From NCBI GenBank assembly GCA_947650285.1, contig CANTFL010001426.1:248001-312000 (forward strand): a stretch of DNA of 64,000 nucleotides, in the 5' to 3' direction. The DNA is from Hyaloperonospora brassicae (lineage: Eukaryota; Oomycota; Peronosporomycetes; Peronosporales; Peronosporaceae). The notes under the pieces were generated by a model that ran no database searches, was not told where the DNA came from, and saw only the letters and a list, made by a program, of their open reading frames with translations. Shown here piece after piece: positions 1 through 11,319 of the stretch (positions are counted from its first letter, which is position 1; every line of letters starts with the position of its first letter). A program made the translations under genes and the position numbers.

Positions 1-1500
1 GTGTTTCGACTTCACAATTTACCCCTGAAATCGTATCCGACTGTGACCCTCGGTCCACGGCGGTGTTTTGGCTATTCGTGCTCCGCACATTGGAAACAAG
101 GTTAAAGATTTTAAAACAGATGGTCAGACAGAACGTGCGAATCGTGTCCTCGAAGAAAGTATTCATGAATACGTCCACTACTTTTCAAATTGGAGTGAGT
201 TCTTTCCAATGGTTGAGTTTGCCATTAATAACTCCGTGCATGCGTCCACAACGCATACACCGTTCTACGTAAATGGCTTACGCCACCCACGTATTCCCGC
301 CCTCATACAGAGTGACTCTGAGTAAAGGGGATCAGGGACTCGCTCGAGCAAAAACCGTTTTGGCTCTTGCTCATCACGTATCACCGCTCACGCCGATACG
401 TTTGATGCCGATGTCGACAACGTCGACTTCGAAGAAATCGAGCTTAGCAGTAGCGATGAAGCTGCTGCTGCATCAGTCAATGATGAAGATTCTAGGATAT
501 TCAGCATCGTCAACGACAATGCCAGCGAGGAAGAAGACACCCTCGATGAAGAAGAGAGCAATCTCTTCGCAGTGCGCACGAAGCGCACTGAAAAACAGAA
601 CAATGAGTCAGCAGAGAACTTCCTGCTGACTCGAGAGGCGGTAGTTCGTTTCGTTCAGGACTCCATCGCAAATGCGGTGGACCGCCAAAAACGGAACGCA
701 GACAAGAATGGAAGAGCAAATGTTCTTTCATTTAAGGTTAACGACCTAGTACTACTTTCTGCGCTAAACTTACCTGGACATGTAGTCACCAATGTCGGCA
801 GTAGTAAATTACTGCCGAAATACATTGGTACTTTTGTATATTGCACCGCAAGGGCAATGCATGCACGATCAAATTGCCTCGTAGGATGCGCACGCATCCT
901 ACATCTTATGTTGGTCGTCTCCGCCCGTACCATCAGTACGTGGCCTCTTGCGAGAACGGAGATATCCGGCGCGCTCAAGAATCCCCAACAGATTCTTGTG
1001 ATCACGGACCAAACACTCAAGTTGGTCCTTCGTCAAAATAATTCGATCCTTCATCGACGTGGCCTCGCAACGAGCCGTCTGTAGCTCGTCGCGCAAACGA
1101 AGTCTCTTGCGCTCACTCTCAAGCTGAGCGAACTCAAATTCCGATCTTTCCTTCTCCCGATCGGCACGAAAACGTCGCACGTCCAACTGCAAGGCGTGCC
1201 GACGATCGTATTCGTGATCGACGTCCTCCCTCAGCTCGATCAGGTAACGCTCGTGCAGGCCCGGCGGCTGAACCCGACCTTGTCTTTCCACCGCCAACGG
1301 AACCACATGTGGATTCCCACGGTGGTCAACGCTTTCTAGTGGAGCGTATCTTGAACCACCGTGGCGATTCAGGATCAAGGACGAGCTACCTCGTCCGGTG
1401 GCGTGGGTGCCCACCTTCCTTTGACAGATAGGAACCTCGTTTCCAGCTGATGGCTGACATTGAAGTTCTCGTCCAATAGTATTACGAGAATCATCCTATA
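1..1500 (+). pseudogene. Ty3/gypsy integrase C-terminus and chromodomain (copy A, family 1)
   Basis: End of a gypsy pol polyprotein; the element's 5' part lies before the window. At about 100-325 the frame reads the integrase signature TDGQTERANRVLEE followed by FYVNGLRHPR, closely matching copy B at 33537-34586. At 640-840 comes the GPY/F-type module (NDLVLLSALNLPGH, then SSKLLPKYIG). At about 1311-1500 there is a chromodomain-like stretch (GGQRFLVERILNHR, SYLVRWRG). Several frameshifts (near 30, 110, 330 and 840) and in-frame stops inside the chromodomain make it non-coding now. An antisense ORF overlaps its last 600 bases. Integrase inserts element cDNA; the chromodomain probably steers it to chromatin. 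Family assignment is firm, exact boundaries less so. Confidence 0.85.
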
Positions 1501-2497
1501 GGTCCTCGGGCTCATCGGTAAACACGCACTTTTGGCGCTTGTATACGGATTTCAAGTTTGCAATCGCGTCCCGCATCTCAGCCGAGATGTGTGCCCTTCC
1601 CCAGGGCGAACATAGGGAATACACATCCCTATGTGCACGCTGCGAGTTGTCAACACAGCTCGCACAAGGATCACCCCAAGTGAGGCATGGAATGCCGGCC
1701 TCAATTGACAGATTATGCATCTGGTACCTTGCACCGGTTGGCGTAAGCTTTTCGAACCTGAGGCGTGTCGCCTCAAGCTTCTTAAGCCACTCTTCTCGTC
1801 CAAATTTCTTTACGTTTTGGACAAAGGCGTTCCACGCAGACAAAAGCAAGTTCTTGTCACGCTTTTGGTTGCCATTGTACCATCGATGTCTAAGAAAGAC
1901 ATCGAGATAAAAGTCTTCCTCAGCGCGAAAGTTGCTCGCGCTGGGACTCAAGCTGTGAAGCTCAGTCGCATCGAATAAGGGTATTCGATAATGTTGGCTT
2001 GTCTCGTGAGACAAGCCATTGATGAGCTGCTCGGGAAAGCGACACGGCGTGAGCTCACCTCGCTTCAAAGTGGTGCCTTTGCTAGTACCATGGCTTACAG
2101 AATGACGACGGCTCTCGCCATCGTCATCACGCTCTTGCGGGGAAGCACGGATTGATACTGGTGAGTCATAGTATTCCTCACCATAGAATTCATCATAACT
2201 GTCCAATAGACTGTGATGCATTTCACGAGTCCGCTCGTTCGACAGCGCTCTTGACGAACGATGAGGCACCGCCGGTGATCGGAATGCCTCTGGAACGTTG
2301 CGCGAGTCAGGCATGTCTGACTCGCCATAGTTGATGATCTCATTGCCAAGGTCATCATGTGCACGTGGTGCGATACCGCGTGCGTCTGCAGCACCTTCTG
2401 CTGCAGAGGGAGAACAAGCAGCAGACGCCGAAGCGTCTGCCGCAGAGGCTGGCACAGCAGCAGGCTGTGTGGTCATCAAATCACCTCGCATAGACAT
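899..2497 (-). pseudogene. Long antisense ORF of family-1 gypsy element, copy A (one stop codon)
   Basis: This 533-codon frame runs opposite to pol, from the ATG at 2497 (protein start MSMRGD) to 899, broken by a single TAG at 1496-1498. The frame is open again directly after that stop and ends GGDDQHKM. A longer in-frame start lies at 2593, but the MSMRGD start is the one shared with copy B. The N-terminal 100 residues are Ala/Ser/Pro-rich. The middle holds a Trp/Arg-rich segment (AEEDFYLDVFLRHRW) and a Cys-containing segment (CLTWGDPCASC, then DNSQRAHRDVYSL). The C-terminus is a charged, Glu/Arg-rich probable coiled coil. The ATG sits 130 bases inside the 3' LTR, so antisense transcription from that LTR is plausible. 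Function unknown; I recognise no domain. Confidence 0.7.
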
Positions 2498-2613
2498 GTT
2501 AACTATGGGAGGCAAGGTCAGGAGTGAATGGGTCTGACCTAACAAGTGCTCCCTGTCCCACTGGTGTCCAATGGGTGGCCTCCAAGTTTTCAATAGTCAC
2601 ACGGTGACTACCA

Positions 2614-2630
2614 GATAAGGGAATGGGTGA
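2614..2630 (+). other. Polypurine tract of copy A
   Basis: Purine-rich run GATAAGGGAATGGGTGA directly before the LTR start TGTAACGGGG. This is the expected place for the plus-strand primer of reverse transcription. Copy B has AAAGGGGGG at the equivalent place. Confidence 0.6.
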
Positions 2631-2940
2631 TGTAACGGGGTAGCCCGTTACATGAAATTATCATTGAAACAATTTGACAATAACGAATATTACGTCGAAT
2701 ATTATTTTAACAATATCACAGACATGGTGATATTGTTGAGATGACCGAAGGGTCTACTCATTGGTTGATATCATGATGATATAAACCCACCAATCGCTGC
2801 TAGACGCGCGCAATGGGTGGTGAGTAGACGCCATCATATACACAGTTATATTAGTATAATTAAGTCAGGACAACAGAGATTCAAGTAGTTATAGGACTAC
2901 ATTATATTAATACAGTTTTTTGCTTTTGCCAAGAGACTAG
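2631..2940 (+). repeat. Family-1 LTR (copy A 3' LTR, diverged or truncated end)
   Basis: Starts TGTAACGGGG and aligns by eye along most of its length with the LTRs at 23204-23595 and 30796-31186, including AGACGCGCGCAATG and GTTATATTAG. After about 2935 it departs from those LTRs and the expected CCCCGTTACA end is absent. The 3' end is therefore lost, recombined or from another subfamily. Confidence 0.75.
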
Positions 2941-2991
2941 TCTGACTACTTAGTCTCCTTTCCTTCCTCTGTGTTTCCTTAAAAGACCTAG

Positions 2992-3068
2992 CAGGGCACT
3001 GTCGACCACTGTCGTCAGTGGAAGTATACTCCGTACTGGTCAACCAGTACGTAGTCAACAGTGCCCTG
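2992..3068. repeat. Nested inverted repeat able to form a three-way junction
   Basis: An outer 11-bp arm, CAGGGCACTGT (2992-3002) with ACAGTGCCCTG (3058-3068), encloses two perfect inner hairpins. These are CCACTG/CAGTGG (3006-3011 and 3016-3021, loop TCGT) and GTACTGG/CCAGTAC (3033-3039 and 3044-3050, loop TCAA). It lies at the junction between the family-1 LTR of copy A and the truncated family-2 element. Its density of perfect short hairpins resembles family-1 sequence. It is not a tRNA gene: there is no anticodon arm, T-loop or A/B box. Confidence 0.6.
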
Positions 3069-3790
3069 TTTCACTTCATGCGCTTCGGGTGAGACTTCTT
3101 CCCGATCGGTTGTAGCCTCGAACGCTAATATATGCCATTCTTTATAACGTCGCGACCCCACAGACACGTACCCCTGCGATCGAGGTATCATGTCCGCTAC
3201 CACCCAAAATCCAAGCGGGGCTCCCCACCATAAAATAACCTCGCGATCACATACGTTGTTGAGCTGTAGGTGGTAGATCCTATTAGACCGGTTAGTCACA
3301 GTTAGTACCCACTCCACGTCTCGTCTTATCCAAAGTTAATCTCTTGGTGGCGCGACACCTACCCTCACTTCTGTTGATGTGTTGACTGGTATCACCACGT
3401 GTTGATCATTAGGGTTGATCGCCTGAATTGTTGATCTATAGAGTGACCTACGACCCGCTAGACAAATGCGGACTTCATCGGGTAGACATAGCGTTCCGTC
3501 CGCTAGATCCAAAGAATACACGCCGGAACCATGAGATCCATACCCAGTATAGTCTCTTGAACCACTTGATCACGGACCTATACGTCGAAATAATATACCA
3601 GTAAACCATCCAACGTGATCTTAATCTTCGTGCGCCCAGTTGTCATGTATGCGTTTTCACCTACACCGACACATTCTTGAGTCCGTCTTTCGTCGATCAT
3701 GTACCCTGCCTTACGAGCAAAGGTGGTGTCGATGATTGACACTTCAGCACCGGAATAGAACATTATAGTGGCCTTCTTATTTTTGATCTT
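3069..3790 (-). pseudogene. Retropepsin-type protease region of family-2 gypsy element (copy F)
   Basis: Reads leftward from gag. The segment 3578-3763 contains SGAEVSIIDTTFARKAG, the flap-side neighbourhood of a retropepsin active site, where copy E at 61080-61190 has ESGAEISIVDTAF. In 3336-3521 follow DLADGTLCLPDEVRICLAGR and in 3069-3317 PRSQGYVSVGSRRYKEW, both matched by copy E at 61340-61790. Stops and small frameshifts separate the three blocks. The element is cut off at about 3068, so RT and integrase are missing here. The protease would have matured Gag and Pol; it is inactive as it stands. Confidence 0.8.
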
Positions 3791-3979
3791 GCCAATCGCT
3801 TTCTCCTACTTAAATCACTTTCCAGGGGAGTAATATTTCCAATACTTACATTATTCCCCTGGTGCGAGATCAAGCTTCATTTTCACAGCTGGTCAGATTT
3901 ATACATCGATTCGTTTAACTTGTGAAATCGCGGGGACACAAGTTGAATTATTACGTATATTCGCGATCGTCTCGGCCTG

Positions 3980-5515
3980 GTAGTTAACCTCTTGATCATT
4001 TACTTGTCTCTCAACGAATGCATATATGCAGAGCCTAGAACGCCCGCCTCGTACCAGATTCCATCCTGGCGAGCGTCCTTATTTAGCATCTTCATCGCCT
4101 CGGACGGAAATATTGATGCGTGCTTGGTAGGCACATACCACTTGCGCATCAAATTGTAGAGCTTTTTCACAGGGAACTTGCCACTCCCATGCAAATTTCC
4201 ACATGTCGCACACGCGTAGAAACACTTGTCCGATGGATTCCCATTACGGCCGCACTTCTGGCAATTCAATTTCTTCCAGCATCCACGATCATTATGCTTG
4301 ATTGATTCACAGTGAGTGCACGCTTTGAATAGTTCTCTGTGATCACGTAACTTAATTTGACCAGCTTTCTCATGTATCATACGATGATCTTAATTTGAAT
4401 TCGCATGATTGGAGGCATTGGTCGCACAAACTCGACGCCGTTCCATGTCATTTTCCGATACGCTTAAATCCGACTCCAAACCGCTGCTCTCGCTTTCCAC
4501 TCTGATCGCCCGGGTCGATTTTGACGGTACCTGATCAGCGTGGTATTTTGATCTCTGATCAAATTTGCCCGATTCCGTCAACGCCTTTGTGCACCGGTTT
4601 TCTATCCGCTGATACGCACGAAACGTTTCTTCCATTGGGTCGGCATCCGACAATTGCAGTAGAGCCAACTGTTCTGCTAAATCGCGATCTACCAGTGTAA
4701 AAACAAAGTGTTCCGCATGTTCCCGCCGCGTAGCAGGTCTTCCATCTTGAATCGCGACCTTGTCTTGAATCGCTACCCCATTCAATTGGCGCATATACTC
4801 CAGAGGGGTTTCGCCCGGCCGTTCGCGCGCGTGGTAATACTGTTTAGCATTCGACGCACCATGTCCTCCATATTGCACAATGAAACCTACCAGCAGTTAT
4901 TTCCACGTGGTACGAGTAGTCCAACTTAGTGGACTATGCCAATTCTGTGCCAGTCCTGTCAAAAGATCACCGAAACCCAGGCATTTAATATATCATCTGG
5001 TATTTGGTCATCGAGGAACGCCGACTTGAACTCGCTGATCCATCTTCTGGCGCGGTCTTCGTCTCGAGCTCTATAATTAAATTCCTTCAGTTCGCCGATC
5101 ACAGAGAAACAAATACGCTGGGAAGAAGGTCCTGAGTTAATCGAAACTTCCGCAGGCGCCAGTGATGGACGTATCAAGTCCTCTTGCTCCGATTTGTACG
5201 GGTTTGTCATTCGGGATCACTAAAATCCGATCGGCCTTGACGTGGTCTGACAAATTCTATCTCGACATCCGGACAATAAAATTTCTCGAGCTCTTTGTAT
5301 CTCGATTGCTTGACTTGGATATATCGCTTGACACACTGTACTCCGTTGTCTCTGTTCTATTTTCTCCTTAGCGTTATCGATTAAAGAAAACAGGTATCCA
5401 TGGATAGCCAATGTATCATCTCCGGTGACGCGTATGGCAGCCGATCGCGACTCGGCCTTACCTCCCTTAGCGCTAACAAGTAGATGAGCGGATCCACTGA
5501 GGCCTAGCGACATTC
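3980..5515 (-). pseudogene. Gag capsid and zinc-knuckle region, family-2 gypsy (copy F)
   Basis: Three consecutive reading blocks at 4959-5210, 4390-4878 and 4000-4380. The first has the capsid-entry motif DRARRWISEFKSAFLDDQ. The second contains YHARERPGETPLEYMRQLN, DRDLAEQLALLQL and an Asp/Glu-rich tail. The third carries Cys/His clusters (ACTHCES, CQKCGRNGNPSDKC) followed by LYNLMRKWYVPTKHASIF. Copy E at 59800-60775 gives the same order with IRQWYVPTKHAGLLPKQ. Stops and indels separate the blocks. Gag would form the cytoplasmic particle and bind the RNA. Assignment rests on the zinc knuckles, the position next to a protease and parallel copies. Confidence 0.8.
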
Positions 5516-6394
5516 GCTGAATGTCGATCGAGGCGTCTGACTCGATCTCCGATTTCGCCGAAGCACACTGCGACGATTCGGTGTGGTAACATTTGTCGTG
5601 TCCGCGATCGTGTTAATCTCTCGATCTTAAATCTTGGCTTTGCCTGTGATAGGGATCAGCTTCTCGTATCCCGATCGGCATGAGTAGGTGACTTGATCTT
5701 AATCGCACTTCAACAGTTTTCTTAAATTGAACACCTTCGCCACGAATCCAGCTTCATGCAAAAGTTGCATGATCCCGTAGATTTTCTTCAGCATTTTTGA
5801 TGCACTTGCCGGCCGATACTGGGCCTTGAATCTCGTCAATCAGCTTTGGCGTCATCAATTGGAGTACTAAGTATCTTGATAGCAGATTCTTGACCATCTT
5901 CCGCTCGTACGTCTTGACCAATTCTTTACGTTGCCACCCTCACGTCTTTATTTCGTCTTCACCGAACTTGAACGGTTTCGGGATCTTGTTCATAACTTGA
6001 TCGCGTTGGTCGATTTTGGTTGTTGTTTTCTGTCTCCTCGCCGTCCTCGACTAATCTTTTCTCGAGATCGCAGGTGTGACCTTGGACAACTTTTGCTCGG
6101 TTTTAACCGATAAGGGTTTTCTCTGCAAATCATTATTTGTAGCACGATCCGCCGTGATCCTCAAATGGGACAGCGGGAGGGGGTCGAGGTTATTCTTTTA
6201 AATTAAATGATCGATTTTCACCTTCTATTTTCTTGTCACCAGAGCCCCTACCAAAACTCTGATGAACTGGGATTCTTTCATGCTCACGCGTCTGTGGCGA
6301 CTCCTTGACCTTCGACGCTACGATACGACGTTCGATTTTTGATCTTCACATCTTCACTGAGGGACTCACGGTGAATCTTGAGTCACCAAAAGGT
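5516..6394 (-). pseudogene. Decayed 5' leader / Gag N-terminal region of copy F
   Basis: Lies between the primer-binding site and the recognisable Gag block. On the minus strand only broken, charged fragments can be read, in line with the Lys/Glu-rich leader of copy E (58440-59160). No motif can be assigned. Confidence 0.4.
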
Positions 6395-6410
6395 CCAGGC
6401 ACGCGCACCA
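6395..6410 (-). other. Primer-binding site of copy F
   Basis: One base inside the LTR end, the minus strand reads TGGTGCGCGTGCCTGG, ending (on this strand) opposite a tRNA 3' end GGCACGCGCACCA. The same site follows the LTR of copy E at 58375, also after a one-base spacer. The cognate tRNA was not identified. Confidence 0.7.
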
Positions 6411-6411
6411 T

Positions 6412-7693
6412 TGTGGTAGAGTGGTGATCGCTCTTTTGAGGAGTCGATACCAACTATCCACTGGCGCCCGGAAGACCGATTAACGGAGGGAGTAATCCAT
6501 TTCTGTTCTCTTAATAGCCTTCCTCACCTTGCGTACCTGTCAGTGGGGCGGGTTGCACTCTTCCAGGTGGACTCGTGTTAATGGAAAACTATACCGGGTT
6601 TGCACTGGGGTCGAGATTTGATCTCGGTGTGAAAACCTTTACACCGCGAGCGGTCTTGATGTAATCTTGTGGAATTCTTTACGGGGTCACTTGTATACTT
6701 GTAGAGTGCTCGATGTGAGTCACCTTGATCGGTAACAGACCACTTTGTCCAAATGTAGACAATAATTCGCGGGCCTTCTGACCACTTGAGTCGCCTCGCG
6801 ATCTTGAGTCCCCAACCACAAAGGGTTTCCTGCGTACAGTCGCAGTTGGGTGTTGTTTGATAGTTCTTGATCCCTGGCCAGACAATCCGAAGATATCAAT
6901 TGATTAAAGTATGTGACTTTTCCTTGACGTCGGGTGGCCAGTGATCCACCCGGAGGAGAAGTCGACACGTGTACGTTGAAGCAAATTGAACTATATTTAA
7001 TGTTAACCAACCATACCCAACAAACCTATCTCTATCTCCATGTCTTAGAAATCGCAGGCCACGCGTCGTTCATGCTGGAATGTAGCAACGTTGAACTAGG
7101 GTGGCACACACCTGATCTACTTGTCCGATCACAGTCGCCTTTCTGGTCGCCGATCGTGTGGTGTAACCCACCCTAACCTCATCGCGATCACATACCTGAT
7201 CACTGATAACGATCTTGATGACCTCCCTGATCGCGGGTCACATGGTGTGGTACCTACACTTCCAATCGCGATCGCGTGCCGTGGCCACACCAACACATGG
7301 TGGGGCACACAATCTTCCGGTAAGGGTCGCATGTCCTGGTCCACATCAACCTGATTGCAATTACATGTCTGATCACCCATCACGGTACTGATCTACTCCG
7401 TGATCGCGATCGCCTTGCTCATCGCGGTTTCCTTCTTGATCGACTGATCGCCAGTGTAATCACCCCCCCACTAGAATAGCCCCATCTTTATAACTCGTAC
7501 CCTTCGCCCGTCGTACTTAAGCCCGACATCGCACGCCCTATCCTGTCTGATCTGATGTCCCGTTCTGTATACCCGTCCAGTGGACGTGATCTGACCAGTT
7601 GTGGGACCGACATTGCCAACCGTCTGCCCACTCGAATGTAACTGGAGCGCGAGCCCTTCTTGTATCACGAATGTCACTTGTCGCTTCACCAAA
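6412..7693 (-). repeat. Family-2 LTR, GATC-rich subfamily (5' LTR of copy F)
   Basis: About 1.28 kb, reading on the minus strand from a degenerate start (TTTGG at 7693) to CTACCACA at 6412. It is nearly identical along its whole length to 42123-43404 (inverted) and 43614-44893 (same orientation). It adjoins a primer-binding site and Gag to the left, which makes it a 5' LTR. Its upstream half is crowded with GATC sites. Confidence 0.9.
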
Positions 7694-8720
7694 ATATGCT
7701 CGCAAGCGTTGCTTACTGATGAAGAATTCGAGAAAATGGACTTCTACAGCGCCACAGAGCCATCTTTTTTTTTCGCAGACACCTTACTCGTGCGCGTGCA
7801 CTCAAGCCTTGATCGCAAATGATCAATCTGATTATCAATATCATAACGACCGTTTGATGCACGACTATGGACAAAAATTTCATTTAAAGTACGTCTGTGA
7901 AAATCCTCAATGAGTTCTAAACGATTTCTTCACGAGCGGATTTAATGTAGCCGGTACATTGGATAGCCCTTTAGACATAACAAGTCACTATTAATGTAAT
8001 CCGCTTGAGGAGCTGACTGAAAGTTAGTGGGAAGTCGCTCGCTCGCGTGAGCGATTGGAAATAGCCGTCAACTTGGTCGAGTGCACTGAACCTGTTACAT
8101 CAAACCATGGAGTTTTGAAGCACATTTTACGGTAAATAGGTGTATGGGCTGGTATATGTAGCTTTTTTTAAGCATAAACAATGCATCACTTGCCATTAGG
8201 CTTCCTTAGACAAATTGTGGGCGTAGAATGAAAACTCTTACTCTTTTTTAACATTACTTCCTCGCGCTTATCACGAAAGACATCTTCATTGGCGTCACAC
8301 TGCTGCTTTAGTAAAGGTCACTGCCGTGTCACGCAGTATTTGGTTCGAGGAACCGGTTCAATTGCATAACGTACACCTCTATCAGGGGGTTGGTTGAACG
8401 GTGGGTCTTTACACACGGCTTCTTTTAGTCACTAACCATTGAATTAATGAATCCATCGAATCTTCAAGGATGAAAAGATCCAATACGGGTACCTAGTAAC
8501 TTCTTCGTGTTCTCAAAGACAGGCTTACCCATCAGTGATGAAGAGTTCAGCTCAGCATCAGGGCGGATGAACACAACGTCGGATAATTAGCCCGCCTTTA
8601 AAACTTAACTAAACTCAACATCAGGTATTTCTTCAGGCTCAAACAGAGAACCCAAAGATGAAAAATTCTCAAAGCTAATGCTGCCATCGACATACCAGTC
8701 ACCCCATCGACAAGTGTGTA
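7694..8720 (-). pseudogene. Ty3/gypsy reverse transcriptase relic (element H)
   Basis: Conceptual reading on the minus strand gives RT landmarks in order. DRGVRYAIEPVPRTKYCVTR lies near 8350, ICLRKPNGK near 8190 and EIFVHSRASNGRYDIDNQID near 7850, the last being the region just after the YxDD box. Upstream, near 8700-8500, are GDWYVDGSISFENFSSLGS and SLMGKPVFENTKKLLGTR. Stops occur every 20-60 codons. The relic is cut at 7693 by the family-2 LTR, which therefore inserted later. This stretch looks gene-free in simple ORF scans and is recognisable only across frames. Confidence 0.7.
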
Positions 8721-9957
8721 TCGTAGCAGTATATTGTTACTATTATCACTATGCAACGACAAGGAGGACGCTTTTCGTTTAAAGTTGCTGTCTGGCGTTT
8801 CTGTCGTTGTCTTGACGAGAATTTACGCCTCGTTTAGGTCGAAAAGGGTGTCCAATTATGTTTCGCTAACCATAATGTGCTCTATACGATATATGATGCC
8901 TTGACCAGCGCCCAGTGGAGTATTCTTTTACTCAAACGTTTTACTCAGTGTATTTATACGTGCCGCTCCACACACGTCATGCGAGCTTGTCTAGATGTTA
9001 TGGCCCCAGGCCAACTATGCTTGCAGCATTTGGTGATCAACTATCATCATGAGCATTGTTGAAGGGGTTAAGTGACGCGTCACCATTCATCGATGAGTCT
9101 AGCTCGGTAATTATGACATTGCCATACTTGATGGCTATAAGGCTATAATTCTGGCCAATCAATATCCATATCACTAGACAATCCAGGTAGTCAATCGCGC
9201 CAATAGCGCTTATGTTTCGTTGAAGAGGCGGTTTCATAAATCTTTAAAGCTGGGCAGGAATCGTTCGCGGTACTCCAAAGGTCTTGGACCTCCAACTTTC
9301 TCATGGCTCGTGGCATTCCAGTCAAAGCGTTACGGAAATGAGATCATTTATGTGTCTTAGTCGAAGACATAGCAACGTTCCACTCTTTTTCAATCCAAAA
9401 ACTTCACGCACAGATTTATGGCAATTTCGGCAACGAGACACACATTCCTTTCGCCAGTCGAAAGGTGGTAGTCTCTCTATCTTTATCCCTCAGCGCTTCA
9501 GAATACGGCTGACTGCCCTTCAGGGAACGATGACGAGCATTATTGAGTTACGCCCCTAAATTGATGGCCATCGTCCAAGTTTTAGCAAACGCGTTTACTG
9601 TCGCTCCAACTACATGCAATCTCAGCTTTCAAAATCGCTCCGTATTACAGAGCACAGATCACTGAGAAGATAATCCCTGTTTACCTCCCTGATGTATCAA
9701 TGAACCTAATACATCCCTAATAGGGCACCTCGCACCTACTGACATATGATGTTTTTCCGTGCATTACCAGAATACTAACGGGTGGCAGTTATTCGAATCG
9801 TGTGAGTCTGTCGCTGTTAGCGCAATGGGCATCCGGGACTTCATTGCTTAGTGCTTACGTAAAGTGGTGACGGATGACGCGTTGCTGATCACCAAGTTAA
9901 GGCCTAGCTACATCATCACTGTCACCTTCAGCATTGCTAAGGTACATAGGTTCAGGT
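8721..9957 (-). pseudogene. Probable protease/linker part of element H
   Basis: Bridges the gag and RT relics of element H. One open minus-strand block (9037-9237) reads SAIGAIDYLDCLVIWILIGQ and NGDASLNPFNNAHDDS. The rest is heavily interrupted. Assignment comes from position only. Confidence 0.4.
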
Positions 9958-10570
9958 CTAGAGAACGCTGATGTACGCATAGAGCTGGAGCTTGCTTGCG
10001 TAGAACTTAGGTATATCCATTCCGCCCAGCTTAGCAAGATTAAAGTTATTGTCCGCATTGTGCGCTATGTCTACTACCTCCTTTGAGATAGTGGGGGTGA
10101 ATACGGAAGAATTAAACCTGGTGAGGAGAGTAAGAAGAACTTCCATGAACACCTTCACATGGACTGCCTCTGGGAAGGGGTCGTTCTGCTAAACAGCAAA
10201 TATTGCCGTCAATTTTTGGACATAGTCCGACAACCCATCATTGCCCTTGCAAGTAGATTGAAATCGAGATTACACGCTATAAGCCTGACTGGGCGGTGCA
10301 AAAGTGCGGTTCTTATTTACTTTCTGTGTGAAGAAGGCGTCATTCGATGGACGCACTGTACATAAGTGCCCACTCTTTCGCTTTCTCAGTGAGCTTGTTA
10401 ATGCCACCGCGATCCGAAGAATGTGGTCCAATCATACCCATTATGGACCATACCTACCTCACGGATCCAAACATAGGATGAGATTTTCTCTTTCGTTCCT
10501 AATGTAAGTTTTAATTCCAATTTTACAGGCTTATTCTTTGCCTTTTCGTCTGACACAGACACCAAGCGTG
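9958..10570 (-). pseudogene. Gag relic of element H
   Basis: The minus strand yields a typical gypsy Gag order across stops. WIREVGMVHNGYDW lies near 10460, TFAPPSQAYSV near 10290, KGNDGLSDYVQKLTAIFAV near 10240, and VKVFMEVLLTLLTRFN then KEVVDIAHNADNNFNLA in 9958-10158. The pattern of a short-spaced core ending in a VDIA.NA..NF segment is what I associate with oomycete gypsy Gag. Non-functional. Confidence 0.6.
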
Positions 10571-11319
10571 TGTGAATGGCCGACGCTAATAGTACTTGGA
10601 TCTTCCGTACAAGATTTAATTTATTTTATAAAGCCCTTGAGACATGCGTTCATCACGTCAGGGCCTTGCAATAAAAAAAACTCCATATGCTCTGGGCATT
10701 AAGCCGTGTTCAGCGTATAAAGCGCGAGCTTCTGTGGTTCAGAGATAAATTTGATTGTTATATTATACAAAATATTAGTCATTACATACAAATGCGTAGA
10801 TGGACTAAGAGTGCTACAAAGTGTAGCGAAGCTGATGTAGCTCCTATTTAGCGGACGACTTTCTGCTCATCGAGCAATATGGTTCTTTTATTTAGTCGAC
10901 TTTACAAGTCAACAAGCTCAAAAATTAAGTTCTTTGTTCAAGAGCCTATACCATTGAGTGAATTACCAGCACAACGTTCTCGAAGTTGACGCCTTCAAAA
11001 GGTTTGTTTATTTTTTATAATACCCGAGACGTCTTAACAAGGAATGTGTCTCTGACAGATTAATTGGGAAAGTGAGCTTGATTTTGGTTTCAATATGAAA
11101 AGACAAGCTAGCGTATACGTACCTAATCTGCACACCGATGTTCTAAATTTAATAATTATCAAAAATCTTGGATTTGGTGGCTGACACACGTCAGTCGCCC
11201 ACATCTGATTAGTTTTTCTACTGTCACTTTCCATGAGATCTCATCGCTGGTGTGAAATACACATGTTGATTTAGTCATTAACCGACGTGTAACTCGTTAC
11301 ATAACGACAACTCTAATAG
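10571..11319. other. AT-rich stretch, nothing recognisable
   Basis: Only short random ORFs on both strands. No motif, repeat or RNA gene seen. Confidence 0.5.

Noticed and set aside
2992..3068. Possible tRNA gene from a cloverleaf-like fold
   Set aside because: Arms and loops do not fit tRNA geometry; there is no anticodon stem, T-loop sequence or internal promoter boxes.
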